DNA from: Luteimonas abyssi
GTDB lineage: Bacteria; Pseudomonadota; Gammaproteobacteria; Xanthomonadales; Xanthomonadaceae
Length of the DNA: 64,000 nucleotides
Assembly: GCF_001482195.1 (NCBI RefSeq)
Contig: NZ_KQ759763.1
Coordinates: 2,982,868 to 3,046,867, forward strand
Direction of reading: 5' to 3'
Shown piece by piece: positions 53,499 to 64,000 of this stretch (position 1 is its first letter; every line of letters begins with the position of its first letter). Both the position numbers and the translations under genes were made by a program. The notes beneath the pieces were generated by a model. It worked only from the letters and a program-made list of their open reading frames with translations. It was not told the origin of the DNA and did not search any database.

Positions 53499-54419
53499 TC
53501 AGTCGTGCAGGGCGCCGTGGCGGTGCCAGTGCGCGATCAGCCAGCGCGAGATCGACAGCCGCGGCGACAGCTGGATGCCGGCCTCGCCGCCGCTGCCGTC
53601 GAGCGCCGCCCCGATCTCGTCGCGACCGAACCAGCGCGCGTCCTCCAGTTCGTCGTCGTTGGCCTGCGGCGTATCGGGTTCGGCCAGCGCTTCGAACCCC
53701 AGCATCAGCGACGACGGAAACGGCCAGGGCTGCGAGCCGAGATAGCGCGCGCGCCGCACGCGCACGCCGGATTCCTCCCAGACCTCCCGCGCGATGGTCT
53801 GCTCCAGGGTCTCGCCCGGCTCGACGAAGCCCGCCAGCACCGACCACCGCCGCGGCGCCCAGCTCGCCTGCCGGCCGAGCAGCAGGCGCTCGCCATCCGA
53901 CACGGCCACGATCACCGCGGGATCGGTCCGCGGGTAGTGCTCCAGGCCGCAGCCCGGGCACAGGCCCAGCCAGCCCGCGCGGCGGTACTCGAGGGCATGG
54001 CCACACGCACCGCAGTAGCGATGGCGGCGACGCCAGTGCAGCACCGCACGCGCCTGCGCGAACGCGGTCGCCTCCGCGGCCGGCCACTCGGCGGCGGCGG
54101 TGCGCAGGTCCACGCCGGATCGCGCGGTCGCACCCGGCACCGCGTCCGCGTCGCGCGCGAACCAGCCGCGCCCGTCCGCGGCGATGCCGAGAAAGATCGC
54201 GTCGCGCCAGCCCTCGCGAGTCGCCGATGCGTCCGTCGGCGGCAACCACAGGCCGCCCTCGGCGGTCGCAGGCGCGCGCCCATCGGCATCCACGGCGACC
54301 AGCGCCGCGTCGCGCCACAACCGCGTCAGCGTCTCCGGCTGCAGACGCGCGTATTCGGCCCGGTCCAGTGGGCCGGTCACGAAGGCGTAGGGCATGGCGG
54401 CGAGCGGTTCGGCGGTCAT
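53499..54419 (-). CDS. nudC: NAD(H) pyrophosphatase / deNADding enzyme NudC
   Basis: 306 residues. The zinc ribbon (YCGACG ... LCPGCG) precedes PRTDPAVIVAV, the Nudix box starting GFVEPGETLE and closing REVWEESGV, and SQPWPFPSSLMLGF, the SQPWPFPxS motif that defines NADH pyrophosphatases. The N-terminal 120 residues are the divergent family domain. It hydrolyses NADH and removes NAD caps from RNA. Confidence 0.93.
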   Translation of the reverse strand: MTAEPLAAMPYAFVTGPLDRAEYARLQPETLTRLWRDAALVAVDADGRAPATAEGGLWLPPTDASATREGWRDAIFLGIAADGRGWFARDADAVPGATARSGVDLRTAAAEWPAAEATAFAQARAVLHWRRRHRYCGACGHALEYRRAGWLGLCPGCGLEHYPRTDPAVIVAVSDGERLLLGRQASWAPRRWSVLAGFVEPGETLEQTIAREVWEESGVRVRRARYLGSQPWPFPSSLMLGFEALAEPDTPQANDDELEDARWFGRDEIGAALDGSGGEAGIQLSPRLSISRWLIAHWHRHGALHD

Positions 54420-54624
54420 CGGGTCCGGACAGGGTCATGCGGATACGCGGGCCTGCGAGTGTAGGCCCGGTGCCGGACATCGCACGTGACGCGGACAGGG
54501 CGATGCCCACACCGGCGGCGCACGGCCACTGAGGTCATCGCAATCGAACCGGCGCGGGTCCCGGATACATGAACGCGAACGCGCCGGGGCCGCTGCCGCG
54601 AGCGCCGCACCGGTGCCGAACGGG

Positions 54625-54999
54625 TCAGACGGTGAAGCTGCTGCCGCAGCCGCAGGTGCTCTTGGCGTTGGGATTGCGGATGGTGAACTGCGAACCGTGC
54701 AGGCTCTCGACGTAGTCGACCGTGGCGCCCATCAGGTACTGCAGGCTCAACGGATCGACCAGCAGCACCACGCCGTCGGTGTCGATCGCCAGATCGTCCT
54801 CGGCCTGGGCCTCGTCGAATTCGAATCCGTACTGGAACCCGGAGCAGCCGCCACCTTGGATGTAGACGCGCAGTTTCAGTCCGGGATTCCCCTCGCCGGC
54901 GATCAACTCGCGCACCTTGCCCGCCGCTGAGGACGTGAAATCGAGCGGGCGCGACAGGGACTGGTAGCCGGGGGCTTGCGGGAGCGGCATCGGTTGCAT
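54625..54999 (-). CDS. erpA: Iron-sulfur cluster insertion protein ErpA
   Basis: 124 residues from the ATG at 54999 (an ATG at 55038 overlaps the upstream stop but adds a nonconserved tail). A-type carrier motifs: [15 protein letters not shown], the first cysteine in [15 protein letters not shown] and the C-terminal pair in STCGCGSSF. It delivers [Fe-S] clusters to apo-proteins such as IspG. It follows the DUF6776-like gene on the same strand. Confidence 0.94.
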   Translation of the reverse strand: MQPMPLPQAPGYQSLSRPLDFTSSAAGKVRELIAGEGNPGLKLRVYIQGGGCSGFQYGFEFDEAQAEDDLAIDTDGVVLLVDPLSLQYLMGATVDYVESLHGSQFTIRNPNAKSTCGCGSSFTV

Positions 55000-55030
55000 G
55001 GCGACAGGATGGGGGTCGTGCTCGGCGCGT

Positions 55031-55840
55031 TCAAGCATCCGGCGCGACATCCGTCGAAGATCGCGGCTGGGCGACCGCGTCCGCCCAGCTGAACGACTGC
55101 TCGACCGCGGCGCCGCCCTTCGGTGCCAACCGCACGGTCACCCGCGTCGGCGCGAAGCCCTCGGGCAGCACGATGTCGCCCTCGACCTGCTGGAAGTACT
55201 TGAACGAGTACGCCAGCGCCGGCGCCTCGTCCTGTTGCCGCAGCGCGGCCCAGTCCAGCGTCTGCAGGCGACCGTCGCGGCTGCCCTCGATCACCAGGCG
55301 CAGTTCGCCCTCGCTCGCCGCGTCCCGGTTCAGGTTCTGGGTCAGGGTGGCGGCGTAATGCCACACGCCCTCCCCGGCCGGGGTCAACCGCAGTTCGTGG
55401 ACGCTGAGTCCGCGCCGCTGTGCGGTCGAACCGACGAACCGCTCGTAGAACGCCAGATCGGCGCGCAACGCGGCGATCTCCTCGTCGCGTTCGGCCAGCG
55501 AGCTCTGCAGCTTCAGGTTGGCCTCGCGACTGATCTGGTCCGAACGCGTCAGCGTCGTCACTTCCTGTTGGAGCTGGACGATGCGCAGGCCGGGATCGTC
55601 CGATGCGGCGGACGCGGCACGGATCACCGTCCAGAGCCCCCAGAGACCGAACAGCAGGCACAGCGCCAGTACCGCGATCAACACCAGCGACCAAGGGGTC
55701 GGCTCGGGGCCCGGCCCCGCAGGAGACGGCGTGGACGGCGCGGGGGCGGGCGCGGGGGCGGATTGGGGTTCGGATTCGCTCGGCGTGGCCGGCGCAGACG
55801 GGATGAGGTTCTGCGGTGGAACGGGTGGCGGCTCGTTCAT
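55031..55840 (-). CDS. DUF6776-like single-pass membrane protein
   Basis: 269 residues from the ATG at 55840. A Pro/Ala-rich cytoplasmic N-terminus (1-45) precedes one membrane segment ([23 protein letters not shown], about 50-72) and a coiled-coil ([44 protein letters not shown]). The C-terminal domain with [22 protein letters not shown] and [19 protein letters not shown] fits the DUF6776 layout seen in gammaproteobacteria. Function unknown. A near-consensus sigma-70 promoter lies upstream, and the gene probably drives erpA. Confidence 0.7.
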   Translation of the reverse strand: MNEPPPVPPQNLIPSAPATPSESEPQSAPAPAPAPSTPSPAGPGPEPTPWSLVLIAVLALCLLFGLWGLWTVIRAASAASDDPGLRIVQLQQEVTTLTRSDQISREANLKLQSSLAERDEEIAALRADLAFYERFVGSTAQRRGLSVHELRLTPAGEGVWHYAATLTQNLNRDAASEGELRLVIEGSRDGRLQTLDWAALRQQDEAPALAYSFKYFQQVEGDIVLPEGFAPTRVTVRLAPKGGAAVEQSFSWADAVAQPRSSTDVAPDA

Positions 55841-55847
55841 CGCACTG

Positions 55848-55876
55848 GATATAACGAGCTCCCGTGCCAGGGTCAA
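55848..55876 (-). promoter_or_regulatory. Sigma-70 promoter for the DUF6776-like/erpA unit
   Basis: -35 TTGACC (55876-55871), 17-bp spacer, -10 TATATC (55853-55848), 8 bp before the ATG. Confidence 0.6.
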
Positions 55877-56015
55877 GAAACCGCCGGCGACCGGGTGAGG
55901 CCGTGTTCAAGCCGCTGAACCCCGCCCGGACCGGATCGCCGCGCCGCCGTCCGCAGCGCCTACACTCGCGCGACGCGCCGTCCGGCCGCCGCCCGGCCAC
56001 ATGGAGTGCCCCCGA

Positions 56016-56591
56016 ATGTCGGAAGCCCATCTGTTCGCGACCGGCCTGCTGCTCGCCTGGCTGGCCGGCATCCGGGTCTATCTCACCGTGTTCGGCGTCG
56101 GGCTCGCGGGCGCGCTGGGCTGGCTCGACCTGCCGCCGGCCCTGCAGGTCACGGAATCGCCGTGGGTGCTCGGTGCCGCGGGCGGCCTGGCGGTGGTCGA
56201 GTTCCTGACCGACAAGATCCCCGGCGTCGATTCGCTCTGGGACCTGCTGCAGACCCTGGCCCGGGTGCCCGCCGGCGCCTTCCTCGCCGCGGCGGCGCTG
56301 TCGCCCGACGGCGACCTCGGCGCCGGCATGCTCGCCACCGGTGCGGGGGTCGCGTTGACCAGCCACGTCCTCAAGAGCGGCACCCGCGCCCTGCTCAACA
56401 CCTCGCCGGAGCCGGTCAGCAACTGGACCGCCTCGGCCGGCGAGGATGCCGTCGTGATCGGCGCGCTTGCGCTCGCCTTCGCGCATCCCTGGCTCGCGCT
56501 GGCGGTGGTGATCGCGCTGACGGTGCTGGCCGCGGCCGTGGTGTGGTGGCTGTGGCGCAGGCTGTTCGGACGACGACGCGGCGCGGCGTGA
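56016..56591 (+). CDS. DUF4126 integral membrane protein
   Basis: 191 residues from the ATG at 56016; ATG 56001 is also in frame. Four to five membrane segments, with the DUF4126 pattern GIRVYLTVFGVGLAGALGW, VEFLTDKIPGVDSLWDLLQTLARVPAGAFLAAAAL, GAGVALTSHVLKSGTRALLNTSPEPVSNW and a last segment VVIALTVLAAAVVWWLW. Function unknown. A TACACT -10-type box lies at 55961-55966. Confidence 0.85.
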   Translation: MSEAHLFATGLLLAWLAGIRVYLTVFGVGLAGALGWLDLPPALQVTESPWVLGAAGGLAVVEFLTDKIPGVDSLWDLLQTLARVPAGAFLAAAALSPDGDLGAGMLATGAGVALTSHVLKSGTRALLNTSPEPVSNWTASAGEDAVVIGALALAFAHPWLALAVVIALTVLAAAVVWWLWRRLFGRRRGAA

Positions 56592-56648
56592 ACCGTGCCC
56601 GGGTGCGCGAGTGGGCGGTCGCGCACGTTCGCCGGATGGGGATCAGGG

Positions 56649-56654
56649 CATAAT
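56649..56654 (+). promoter_or_regulatory. -10 box CATAAT upstream of the REC-GGDEF-EAL gene
   Basis: CATAAT lies about 70 bp before the ATG at 56724. Confidence 0.4.
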
Positions 56655-56723
56655 CCAGCGTCCGGACCGCCGGCCCTGGCCGCGGTTGCCGGACTCGGGG
56701 ATCGATCGCTGCAGGAACGCAGG

Positions 56724-58538
56724 ATGGGGAACGCAGACCACACTCGACGCGCCGAATGTCCACCGGCGCATTTTTGGCGCCGCTGGACCACGGACGCGCC
56801 GCCGCCGCAGTGGCCGACCGACGACGACAGCGAAGCCGCGCGGACGCAGGCCGAGATCGCCGCCGCGTCCTCACGGCCCGGCGCCCCGGCAGCCACCGAG
56901 GCGCCCTACCGGGTGATGATCGTCGAGGACGATCCGAGTCAGGCCCTGTTCGCGGAAAGCATCCTCAACGGCGCAGGCATGCAGGCGCAGGTGGTGCCCG
57001 ATCCGGATCTGGCGATCGCCACGCTCGAGGTTTTCCGGCCCGACCTGGTGCTGATGGACCTGCACATGCCGGCGCTCGACGGCACCGAACTCACCCACAT
57101 GATCCGCGGCCATGGCGCGTTCGCGCAGACCCCGATCGTGTTCCTCACCGGCGATGCCGATCCGGAGCGCCAGGTCGAGGCGCTGGAGCTCGGTGCCGAC
57201 GATTTCCTCGTCAAACCGGTCCGGCCGCGCCATCTGATCGCAGCGGTGCAGAACCGCATCCGTCGCACCCGCCAGGCCCATGCGGCGCGTCCGGACGAAC
57301 GCCACCCGGTCACCGGCCTGCTCACGCGCTCGCGCATGCTGCAGCACCTGGCCACCGCGATACCCGGCACCGGCGCGCTCTTCCTGCTGGAGCTCGAAGG
57401 CACCAGCGCCTTGCGCGACCGCATCGGATACGCCGCGCAGGAAGCCGTCCTGGTCGATGCCGCACGTGAAATCGCCGCGCGGGCGCAAGGGCAGGCCAGC
57501 GCGCGCCTCAGCGACAACATGTTTCTGATCCACATGGATGCGGCACCGGCCGACGTGGCCGCGCATGCGCGGGACCTGCGCGAAAGCCTGGCGCGCCACG
57601 GGTTCCGCAGCGGCGACGACATCGTGCGGCTGCGTGCCCGCATCGGCGCGCTGGTGTTGACGCCGGCGCACCAGGACGCCGGTGGCGCGCTGACCGCCGC
57701 CGAGCAGGCGCTGCGGCAGGCCAGACAGGATGCCGACGGGGTCTCGGTCCACGTCGAGGCGCCCCCCGTCCCGACGGCGGACGACGGTATGCGCGCGCTG
57801 GCGCGACGTGCCGTCGACGACCGGCTGCTGGAGCTGGCGTTCCAGCCCATCGTCGCGGTGGCCGGCGGCGACGAACCCCAGTTCCAGAGCCTGGTCCGCC
57901 TGCGCGCGCCCGACGGCCGACTGCACACTGCAGCCGAGTTCCTGCCGGCAGCCGAGGCGGACGGCTGCCTGGAGGCCATCGACCGCCACGTGCTGGACCT
58001 GGCCCTGGACACCCTGCAGCGCCAGCGCGAGCAGGGCCGTCGCCTGCGCCTGTTCGTGTCGCAGTCCCCTCGCAGCCTGGGACACGACGGCTACGCCGCC
58101 TGGTTGCTGATGGAGCTCGGTGCACGCGAACTCGACGGCAGCCAACTGGTCGTCGATGTCCGCGTGGACGACGCCCTGGTGCATGCCCTGTCGCTGCAGA
58201 CTTTCGCCAGCGCGGCACAGACCGTGGGCGTGCAGATGTGCCTGTCGGGCTATCGCAGCGACGCCGAAGCCGATGCGCTGCTCGCACAGTTGCCGCTCAG
58301 CCACGTGCGGCTGTCCTCGCACTACTCCGCCCGCCTCGGCGAACAGGACGTGCGCGACGACATGCGTACGGCCATCGATCGTGCCCATCGTCGCGGCCTG
58401 CTGGTGATCGGGCAGCAGGTGGAGAATCCGCAGGTCGCCGCGACCCTGTGGATGAGCGGGATCGACTTCATCCAGGGCAACCTGGTCCACGAAGCCGACC
58501 GCGACGTCGACTTCGACTTCCAGCACGCGGTGCTGTGA
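56724..58538 (+). CDS. Response regulator with degenerate GGDEF and EAL domains (FimX-like)
   Basis: 604 residues from the ATG at 56724, with AGGA upstream. REC domain (about 62-180): VEDD, phospho-acceptor Asp112 in [16 protein letters not shown], and Lys in FLVKPVRP, all intact. A GGDEF-type domain follows (about 205-340), with the signature site LSDNMF instead of GGDEF. A C-terminal EAL-fold domain (about 355-600) has [12 protein letters not shown], but QSL replaces EAL and the catalytic acidic residues are not evident. Such proteins sense c-di-GMP rather than make or break it; FimX of pilus biogenesis has the same logic. It is 2 bp upstream of a hybrid kinase. Confidence 0.83.
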   Translation: MGNADHTRRAECPPAHFWRRWTTDAPPPQWPTDDDSEAARTQAEIAAASSRPGAPAATEAPYRVMIVEDDPSQALFAESILNGAGMQAQVVPDPDLAIATLEVFRPDLVLMDLHMPALDGTELTHMIRGHGAFAQTPIVFLTGDADPERQVEALELGADDFLVKPVRPRHLIAAVQNRIRRTRQAHAARPDERHPVTGLLTRSRMLQHLATAIPGTGALFLLELEGTSALRDRIGYAAQEAVLVDAAREIAARAQGQASARLSDNMFLIHMDAAPADVAAHARDLRESLARHGFRSGDDIVRLRARIGALVLTPAHQDAGGALTAAEQALRQARQDADGVSVHVEAPPVPTADDGMRALARRAVDDRLLELAFQPIVAVAGGDEPQFQSLVRLRAPDGRLHTAAEFLPAAEADGCLEAIDRHVLDLALDTLQRQREQGRRLRLFVSQSPRSLGHDGYAAWLLMELGARELDGSQLVVDVRVDDALVHALSLQTFASAAQTVGVQMCLSGYRSDAEADALLAQLPLSHVRLSSHYSARLGEQDVRDDMRTAIDRAHRRGLLVIGQQVENPQVAATLWMSGIDFIQGNLVHEADRDVDFDFQHAVL

Positions 58539-58540
58539 GC

Positions 58541-61561
<3,021 letters not shown>

Positions 61562-61639
61562 GCGGCTTCGCCCTGACGGGGCTCGCGTCGATCGGGCTGC
61601 GCGGAGACGGTCTGCGCGGAAAAGCGCGCGGACGCGGAC

Positions 61640-62113
61640 TCAATCCGCGTCCATCTGCTCCTGCAGATAGTTCGGCAGGCCGACACGCCCGATCAGGTCG
61701 AGCTGGGTCTCCAGCCAATCGACGTGCTCTTCCTCGTTTTCGAGGATCGAGACCAGCAGTTCGCGGCTGACGTAATCCTGCACCTGCTCGCAGTGCTCGA
61801 TCGCCTCGCGCAGCAGCGGGATGCCCTCCATTTCCAGCGCGAGGTCGCACTCCAGCATTTCCTGCACGTTCTCGCCCACGCGCAGCTTGCCCAGGTGCTG
61901 GAAGTTCGGCAGGCCCTCGAGGAACAGGATGCGCTCGGACAGCTTGTCCGCGTGCTTCATCTCCTCGATCGATTCCTTGTACTCGTGCTTGGACAGCCCG
62001 TGCAGCCCCCAGTGCCGAAGCATCTTGGCGTGCAGGAAGTACTGGTTGATCGCGGTCAGCTCGTTGTAGAGCGCCTTGTTGAGGAACTGGATGACCTTGG
62101 GATCGCCTTTCAC
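61640..62113 (-). CDS. bfr: Bacterioferritin
   Basis: 157 residues, standard length, from a GTG at 62113. Ferroxidase ligands fall in [14 protein letters not shown] (Glu18), [13 protein letters not shown] (Glu51, His54, with haem-ligand Met52), [13 protein letters not shown] (Glu94) and [10 protein letters not shown] (Glu127, His130). It stores iron as a haem-containing 24-mer. bfd lies 169 bp upstream on the same strand and would help release iron. Confidence 0.97.
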   Translation of the reverse strand: MKGDPKVIQFLNKALYNELTAINQYFLHAKMLRHWGLHGLSKHEYKESIEEMKHADKLSERILFLEGLPNFQHLGKLRVGENVQEMLECDLALEMEGIPLLREAIEHCEQVQDYVSRELLVSILENEEEHVDWLETQLDLIGRVGLPNYLQEQMDAD

Positions 62114-62281
62114 GACCGGCTCCGGAAATGCAGGGGTACGCCTACTCTAGCGGCGCGAACCGGCGACTGACGGAACGCGAATCGTGCGCATTCCAGCGCG
62201 CCGCGGACGAGGCGGCGGACGGATCGCAGCAGTGGTCGACGGCGTGCGGGAACCGAGGGAACGCGCGCCGTGCGGGCGCGC

Positions 62282-62491
62282 TCAGGCCGCGCGGGCGATG
62301 GCGTCGAGGGGAATGATGTCGGACACGCCGCGGCGGGCCTCGGCGAGCAGATCGCCGGCCATGTCCATGCAGCTGCCACACGTCGCGCCGCAACCGGTCC
62401 GCATGGTGAGCTCGTGAACGCTGGTGCAGCCGGACGCGGCGGCAGCCGCGATATCGCGGTCGGTGACTCCGTTGCAGATGCAGACGTACAC
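62282..62491 (-). CDS. bfd: Bacterioferritin-associated ferredoxin
   Basis: 69 residues from a GTG at 62491 (MYVCICNGVTDRDI), the standard Bfd start; an upstream ATG at 62533 adds a nonconserved tail. The four cluster cysteines are CIC plus GCGATCGSC, giving a BFD-like [2Fe-2S] site. It reduces bacterioferritin to free iron under starvation. A Fur-box-like sequence (62538-62556) lies about 47 bp upstream. Confidence 0.93.
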   Translation of the reverse strand: MYVCICNGVTDRDIAAAAASGCTSVHELTMRTGCGATCGSCMDMAGDLLAEARRGVSDIIPLDAIARAA

Positions 62492-62537
62492 GGGCGTTGG
62501 CGCTCGGCAGGGTGCGAGGCGCCATTCCGCCATGAAC

Positions 62538-62556
62538 GAGAATGATTGTCAATTGT
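62538..62556 (-). promoter_or_regulatory. Fur-box-like operator upstream of bfd
   Basis: GAGAATGATTGTCAATTGT matches 12 of 19 positions of the Fur consensus GATAATGATAATCATTATC (scored by eye) and lies where the bfd promoter should be. Iron-starvation induction of bfd is the expected logic. Confidence 0.65.
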
Positions 62557-62592
62557 TCAGCGAGAACGACCCGCATTCACACTTGACTCGCT

Positions 62593-63204
62593 TCAGCTGC
62601 GCGGGCCGTCGTTGCCCCGCCCGCCGCGCTGGCCGGGCACCGCGGACCCCGAGCGGTTGCGCGGCCGGTGGCCATTGCGCCGCTGCGGGAATCGCATCGC
62701 CTGCATTTGGGGAATCGCGTTCGCCCCGGCGACCTGGCGCGCGAATGGCGCGAGGTGCCGCAGCGCACTGTCGTAGACCCCGCGCTTGAACACCACCACG
62801 TGTTCGAGCGGGTACCAGAAATCCACCCAGCGCCAGTGATCGAACTCGGGCTTGTCGCTGGCGTCCAGACAGAGATCGTTGTCGCAGCCGGTGAACTGCA
62901 GCAGGAACCACACCTGCTTCTGGCCGATGCACACGAGCTTGTCGTTGCGGCGGACGGCACGATGCGGCAATCGATAGCGCAGCCAGCCCGGCGTGGCACC
63001 CAGCACGGCCACATGCTCCGGCCGCAGGCCGGTTTCCTCGTGCAGCTCGCGGTACATGGCCTCGAGCGGCGTCTCGTCGGTGTTCATCCCGCCCTGCGGA
63101 AATTGCCACCCGTCACGGCGTACGCGCCGGGCCCAGAAGACCCGGCCGTCGGGATGCATCAGCACGATGCCGACGTTCGGTCGATAACCGTCCGGATCGA
63201 TCAC
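62593..63204 (-). CDS. rppH: RNA pyrophosphohydrolase RppH
   Basis: 203 residues from a GTG at 63204, with GGAG 9 nt upstream. [25 protein letters not shown] and [18 protein letters not shown] lead into the Nudix box ending [10 protein letters not shown]. The C-terminal 40 residues are a basic Arg/Gly/Pro tail typical of xanthomonad copies. It removes pyrophosphate from 5' triphosphorylated mRNA and starts decay. Confidence 0.95.
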   Translation of the reverse strand: MIDPDGYRPNVGIVLMHPDGRVFWARRVRRDGWQFPQGGMNTDETPLEAMYRELHEETGLRPEHVAVLGATPGWLRYRLPHRAVRRNDKLVCIGQKQVWFLLQFTGCDNDLCLDASDKPEFDHWRWVDFWYPLEHVVVFKRGVYDSALRHLAPFARQVAGANAIPQMQAMRFPQRRNGHRPRNRSGSAVPGQRGGRGNDGPRS

Positions 63205-63348
63205 GATGCGGACTCCGAAAGTTCACTGTCATCGACTCTGCCACGCCCTGCGCGGGTCGACAAGCACGGCACCTGGCGATTGACGTTGCCCCCGGCGACA
63301 TGGACAATTGTCCGTTCCCCGCGCCGCCTCGGCCGCGAGGAACCGCAT

Positions 63349-63425
63349 GGCTATGTAGCTCAGCCGGTTAGAGCACAGCACTCATAATGCTGGGGTCGGT
63401 GGTTCGAGTCCACCCATAGCCACCA
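63349..63425 (+). tRNA. tRNA-Met, anticodon CAT
   Basis: A 77-nt cloverleaf: acceptor GGCTATG/CATAGCC with the discriminator A and encoded CCA, D-loop AGCTCAGCCGGTTAGAGC, anticodon loop CTCATAA (CAT), T-loop GGTTCGAGTCC. The acceptor begins with a paired G and the anticodon stem lacks the three G-C pairs of the initiator, so it is elongator tRNA-Met (an Ile2 CAT tRNA is less likely). Confidence 0.95.
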
Positions 63426-63442
63426 TGCGACACCCGCGAAAA

Positions 63443-63465
63443 CCCCCGCCGCAGCGGGGGTTTTT
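63443..63465 (+). terminator. Intrinsic terminator after tRNA-Met
   Basis: CCCCCGC - CGCA - GCGGGGG (7 bp) followed by TTTTT, 18 bp past the tRNA. It may also serve the convergent DUF411 gene. Confidence 0.88.
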
Positions 63466-63484
63466 CGTTTCCGGCCCGAACGGA

Positions 63485-64000
63485 TCAGCGATTGCCCGGG
63501 TGGTGCTGGAACGGTTGCGCGCTCCCGTCGGCATCGACCAGCTCGACGGTGAAGGCATCGCGGCGACCGTCGGGCATCTCCATGCCCGGCGAGCCCAACG
63601 GCATGCCCGGCAGCACCAGCCCACGCGCCGCCGGTGCCTCCGCCAGCAGGCGGGCGATGTCGGAGGCGGGCACGTGCCCCTCCACCAGATAGCCGCCGAC
63701 CTCGGCCGTATGGCACGAGCCCTTGGCGTACGGGACGCCCAGGCGCTGCTTCACCGGGCCGAGGTCGTCGACATCGACCACGTCCACCTCGAACCCGGCT
63801 TCGCGCACGTGCTCGACCCAGACCGTGCAGCACCCGCAGGTCGGCGTCTTGTGCACGGTCATGCGCGGCCAGGCGCCCTCGGCCTGCGGAACCGGCGAAG
63901 CCTGCGGCGCCGGACGGCCGGATGCGATCGCCTCCGAAGCAACCGGCGCATCGGCGCCGGACGACGCGGCAGGCGCCTGCTCGGCAGCGCAGGCGGCAAA
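63485..64000 (-). CDS. DUF411 metal-binding lipoprotein, N-terminus outside the window
   Basis: 171 residues visible, running off the right edge without a start codon; the ATG at 63862 is internal. The first visible residues FAACAAEQAP suggest a lipoprotein site just at the edge, followed by an Ala/Pro linker. The DUF411 domain then begins at VHKTPTCGCCTVWVEHVREAGFEV, with a CGCC motif, and continues GSCHTAEVGGYLVEGHVPASDIARLL and GLVLPGMPLGSPGMEMPDG. The family is associated with copper handling. The Met-rich end fits copper binding. Confidence 0.88.
   Translation of the reverse strand, partial: FAACAAEQAPAASSGADAPVASEAIASGRPAPQASPVPQAEGAWPRMTVHKTPTCGCCTVWVEHVREAGFEVDVVDVDDLGPVKQRLGVPYAKGSCHTAEVGGYLVEGHVPASDIARLLAEAPAARGLVLPGMPLGSPGMEMPDGRRDAFTVELVDADGSAQPFQHHPGNR

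Noticed and set aside
63349..63425. Initiator tRNA-fMet
   Set aside because: The first acceptor base pairs with its partner and the anticodon stem lacks the three consecutive G-C pairs of initiators.

Overview
The window is about 70% GC, dense, mostly leader-poor bacterial DNA. Its gene order (groES-groEL / cutA-dsbD-tlpA / aroQ-accB-accC / prmA-DUF3426-fis-purH / purD; bfr, bfd, rppH) and protein flavour suggest the Lysobacter/Luteimonas/Xanthomonas group (Xanthomonadaceae, Gammaproteobacteria). Many starts sit 6-40 nt behind a TACAAT/TAGAAT-type -10 box, and a few are likely leaderless. The genus is an inference.

Left end (1-5070): accessory DNA. A truncated minus-strand gene at the edge is preceded by a long structured leader. 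Upstream of that lies a short terminator-ended RNA that is complementary to the leader, an arrangement like the phage P1 c4 / P4 cI antisense RNAs. Next come a conserved membrane protein and an AT-richer block of four minus-strand genes separated by three attC-like (59-base-element) sites. This is an integron cassette cluster with no integrase in view. The cassettes encode an unknown membrane protein, a HEPN-like protein, a Shedu-type (DUF4263) nuclease and a GIY-YIG-like protein, so the cluster has a defence character. A perfect 17-bp inverted repeat (1272-1288 / 4851-4867) brackets it.

5069-18640: lysine-rich histone H1-like protein, periplasmic HtrA protease, a coupled run of envelope proteins (DUF883, holin-like membrane protein, alanine-rich partner, AI-2E transporter), HAD phosphatase, M17 aminopeptidase, secreted unknown, beta-lactamase-fold hydrolase, a pirin that has lost metal ligands, YceI, RutE-like nitroreductase, ELM1-type protein.

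18718-31680: amidohydrolase, glnE, a CrtI/PYROXD2-like oxidoreductase overlapping an atypical MurG-like glycosyltransferase, a large membrane-anchored AsmA-like protein, and groEL-groES under a CIRCE operator.

31685-48283: PagL-like lipid A deacylase, then cutA-dsbD-tlpA (periplasmic disulfide reduction; DsbD has two alpha domains), aroQ, accB-accC (fatty-acid synthesis), two membrane/secreted unknowns, prmA, DUF3426 protein, fis, purH, GNAT, AGCS symporter, purD.

48314-64000: thioesterase, kelch lipoprotein, glycerophosphodiesterase, MFS-acyltransferase fusion, NudC, ErpA, DUF6776-like and DUF4126 proteins, a degenerate REC-GGDEF-EAL protein two bases ahead of a hybrid histidine kinase, bfr/bfd with a Fur box, rppH, tRNA-Met(CAT), and a DUF411 metal-binding lipoprotein running off the edge.
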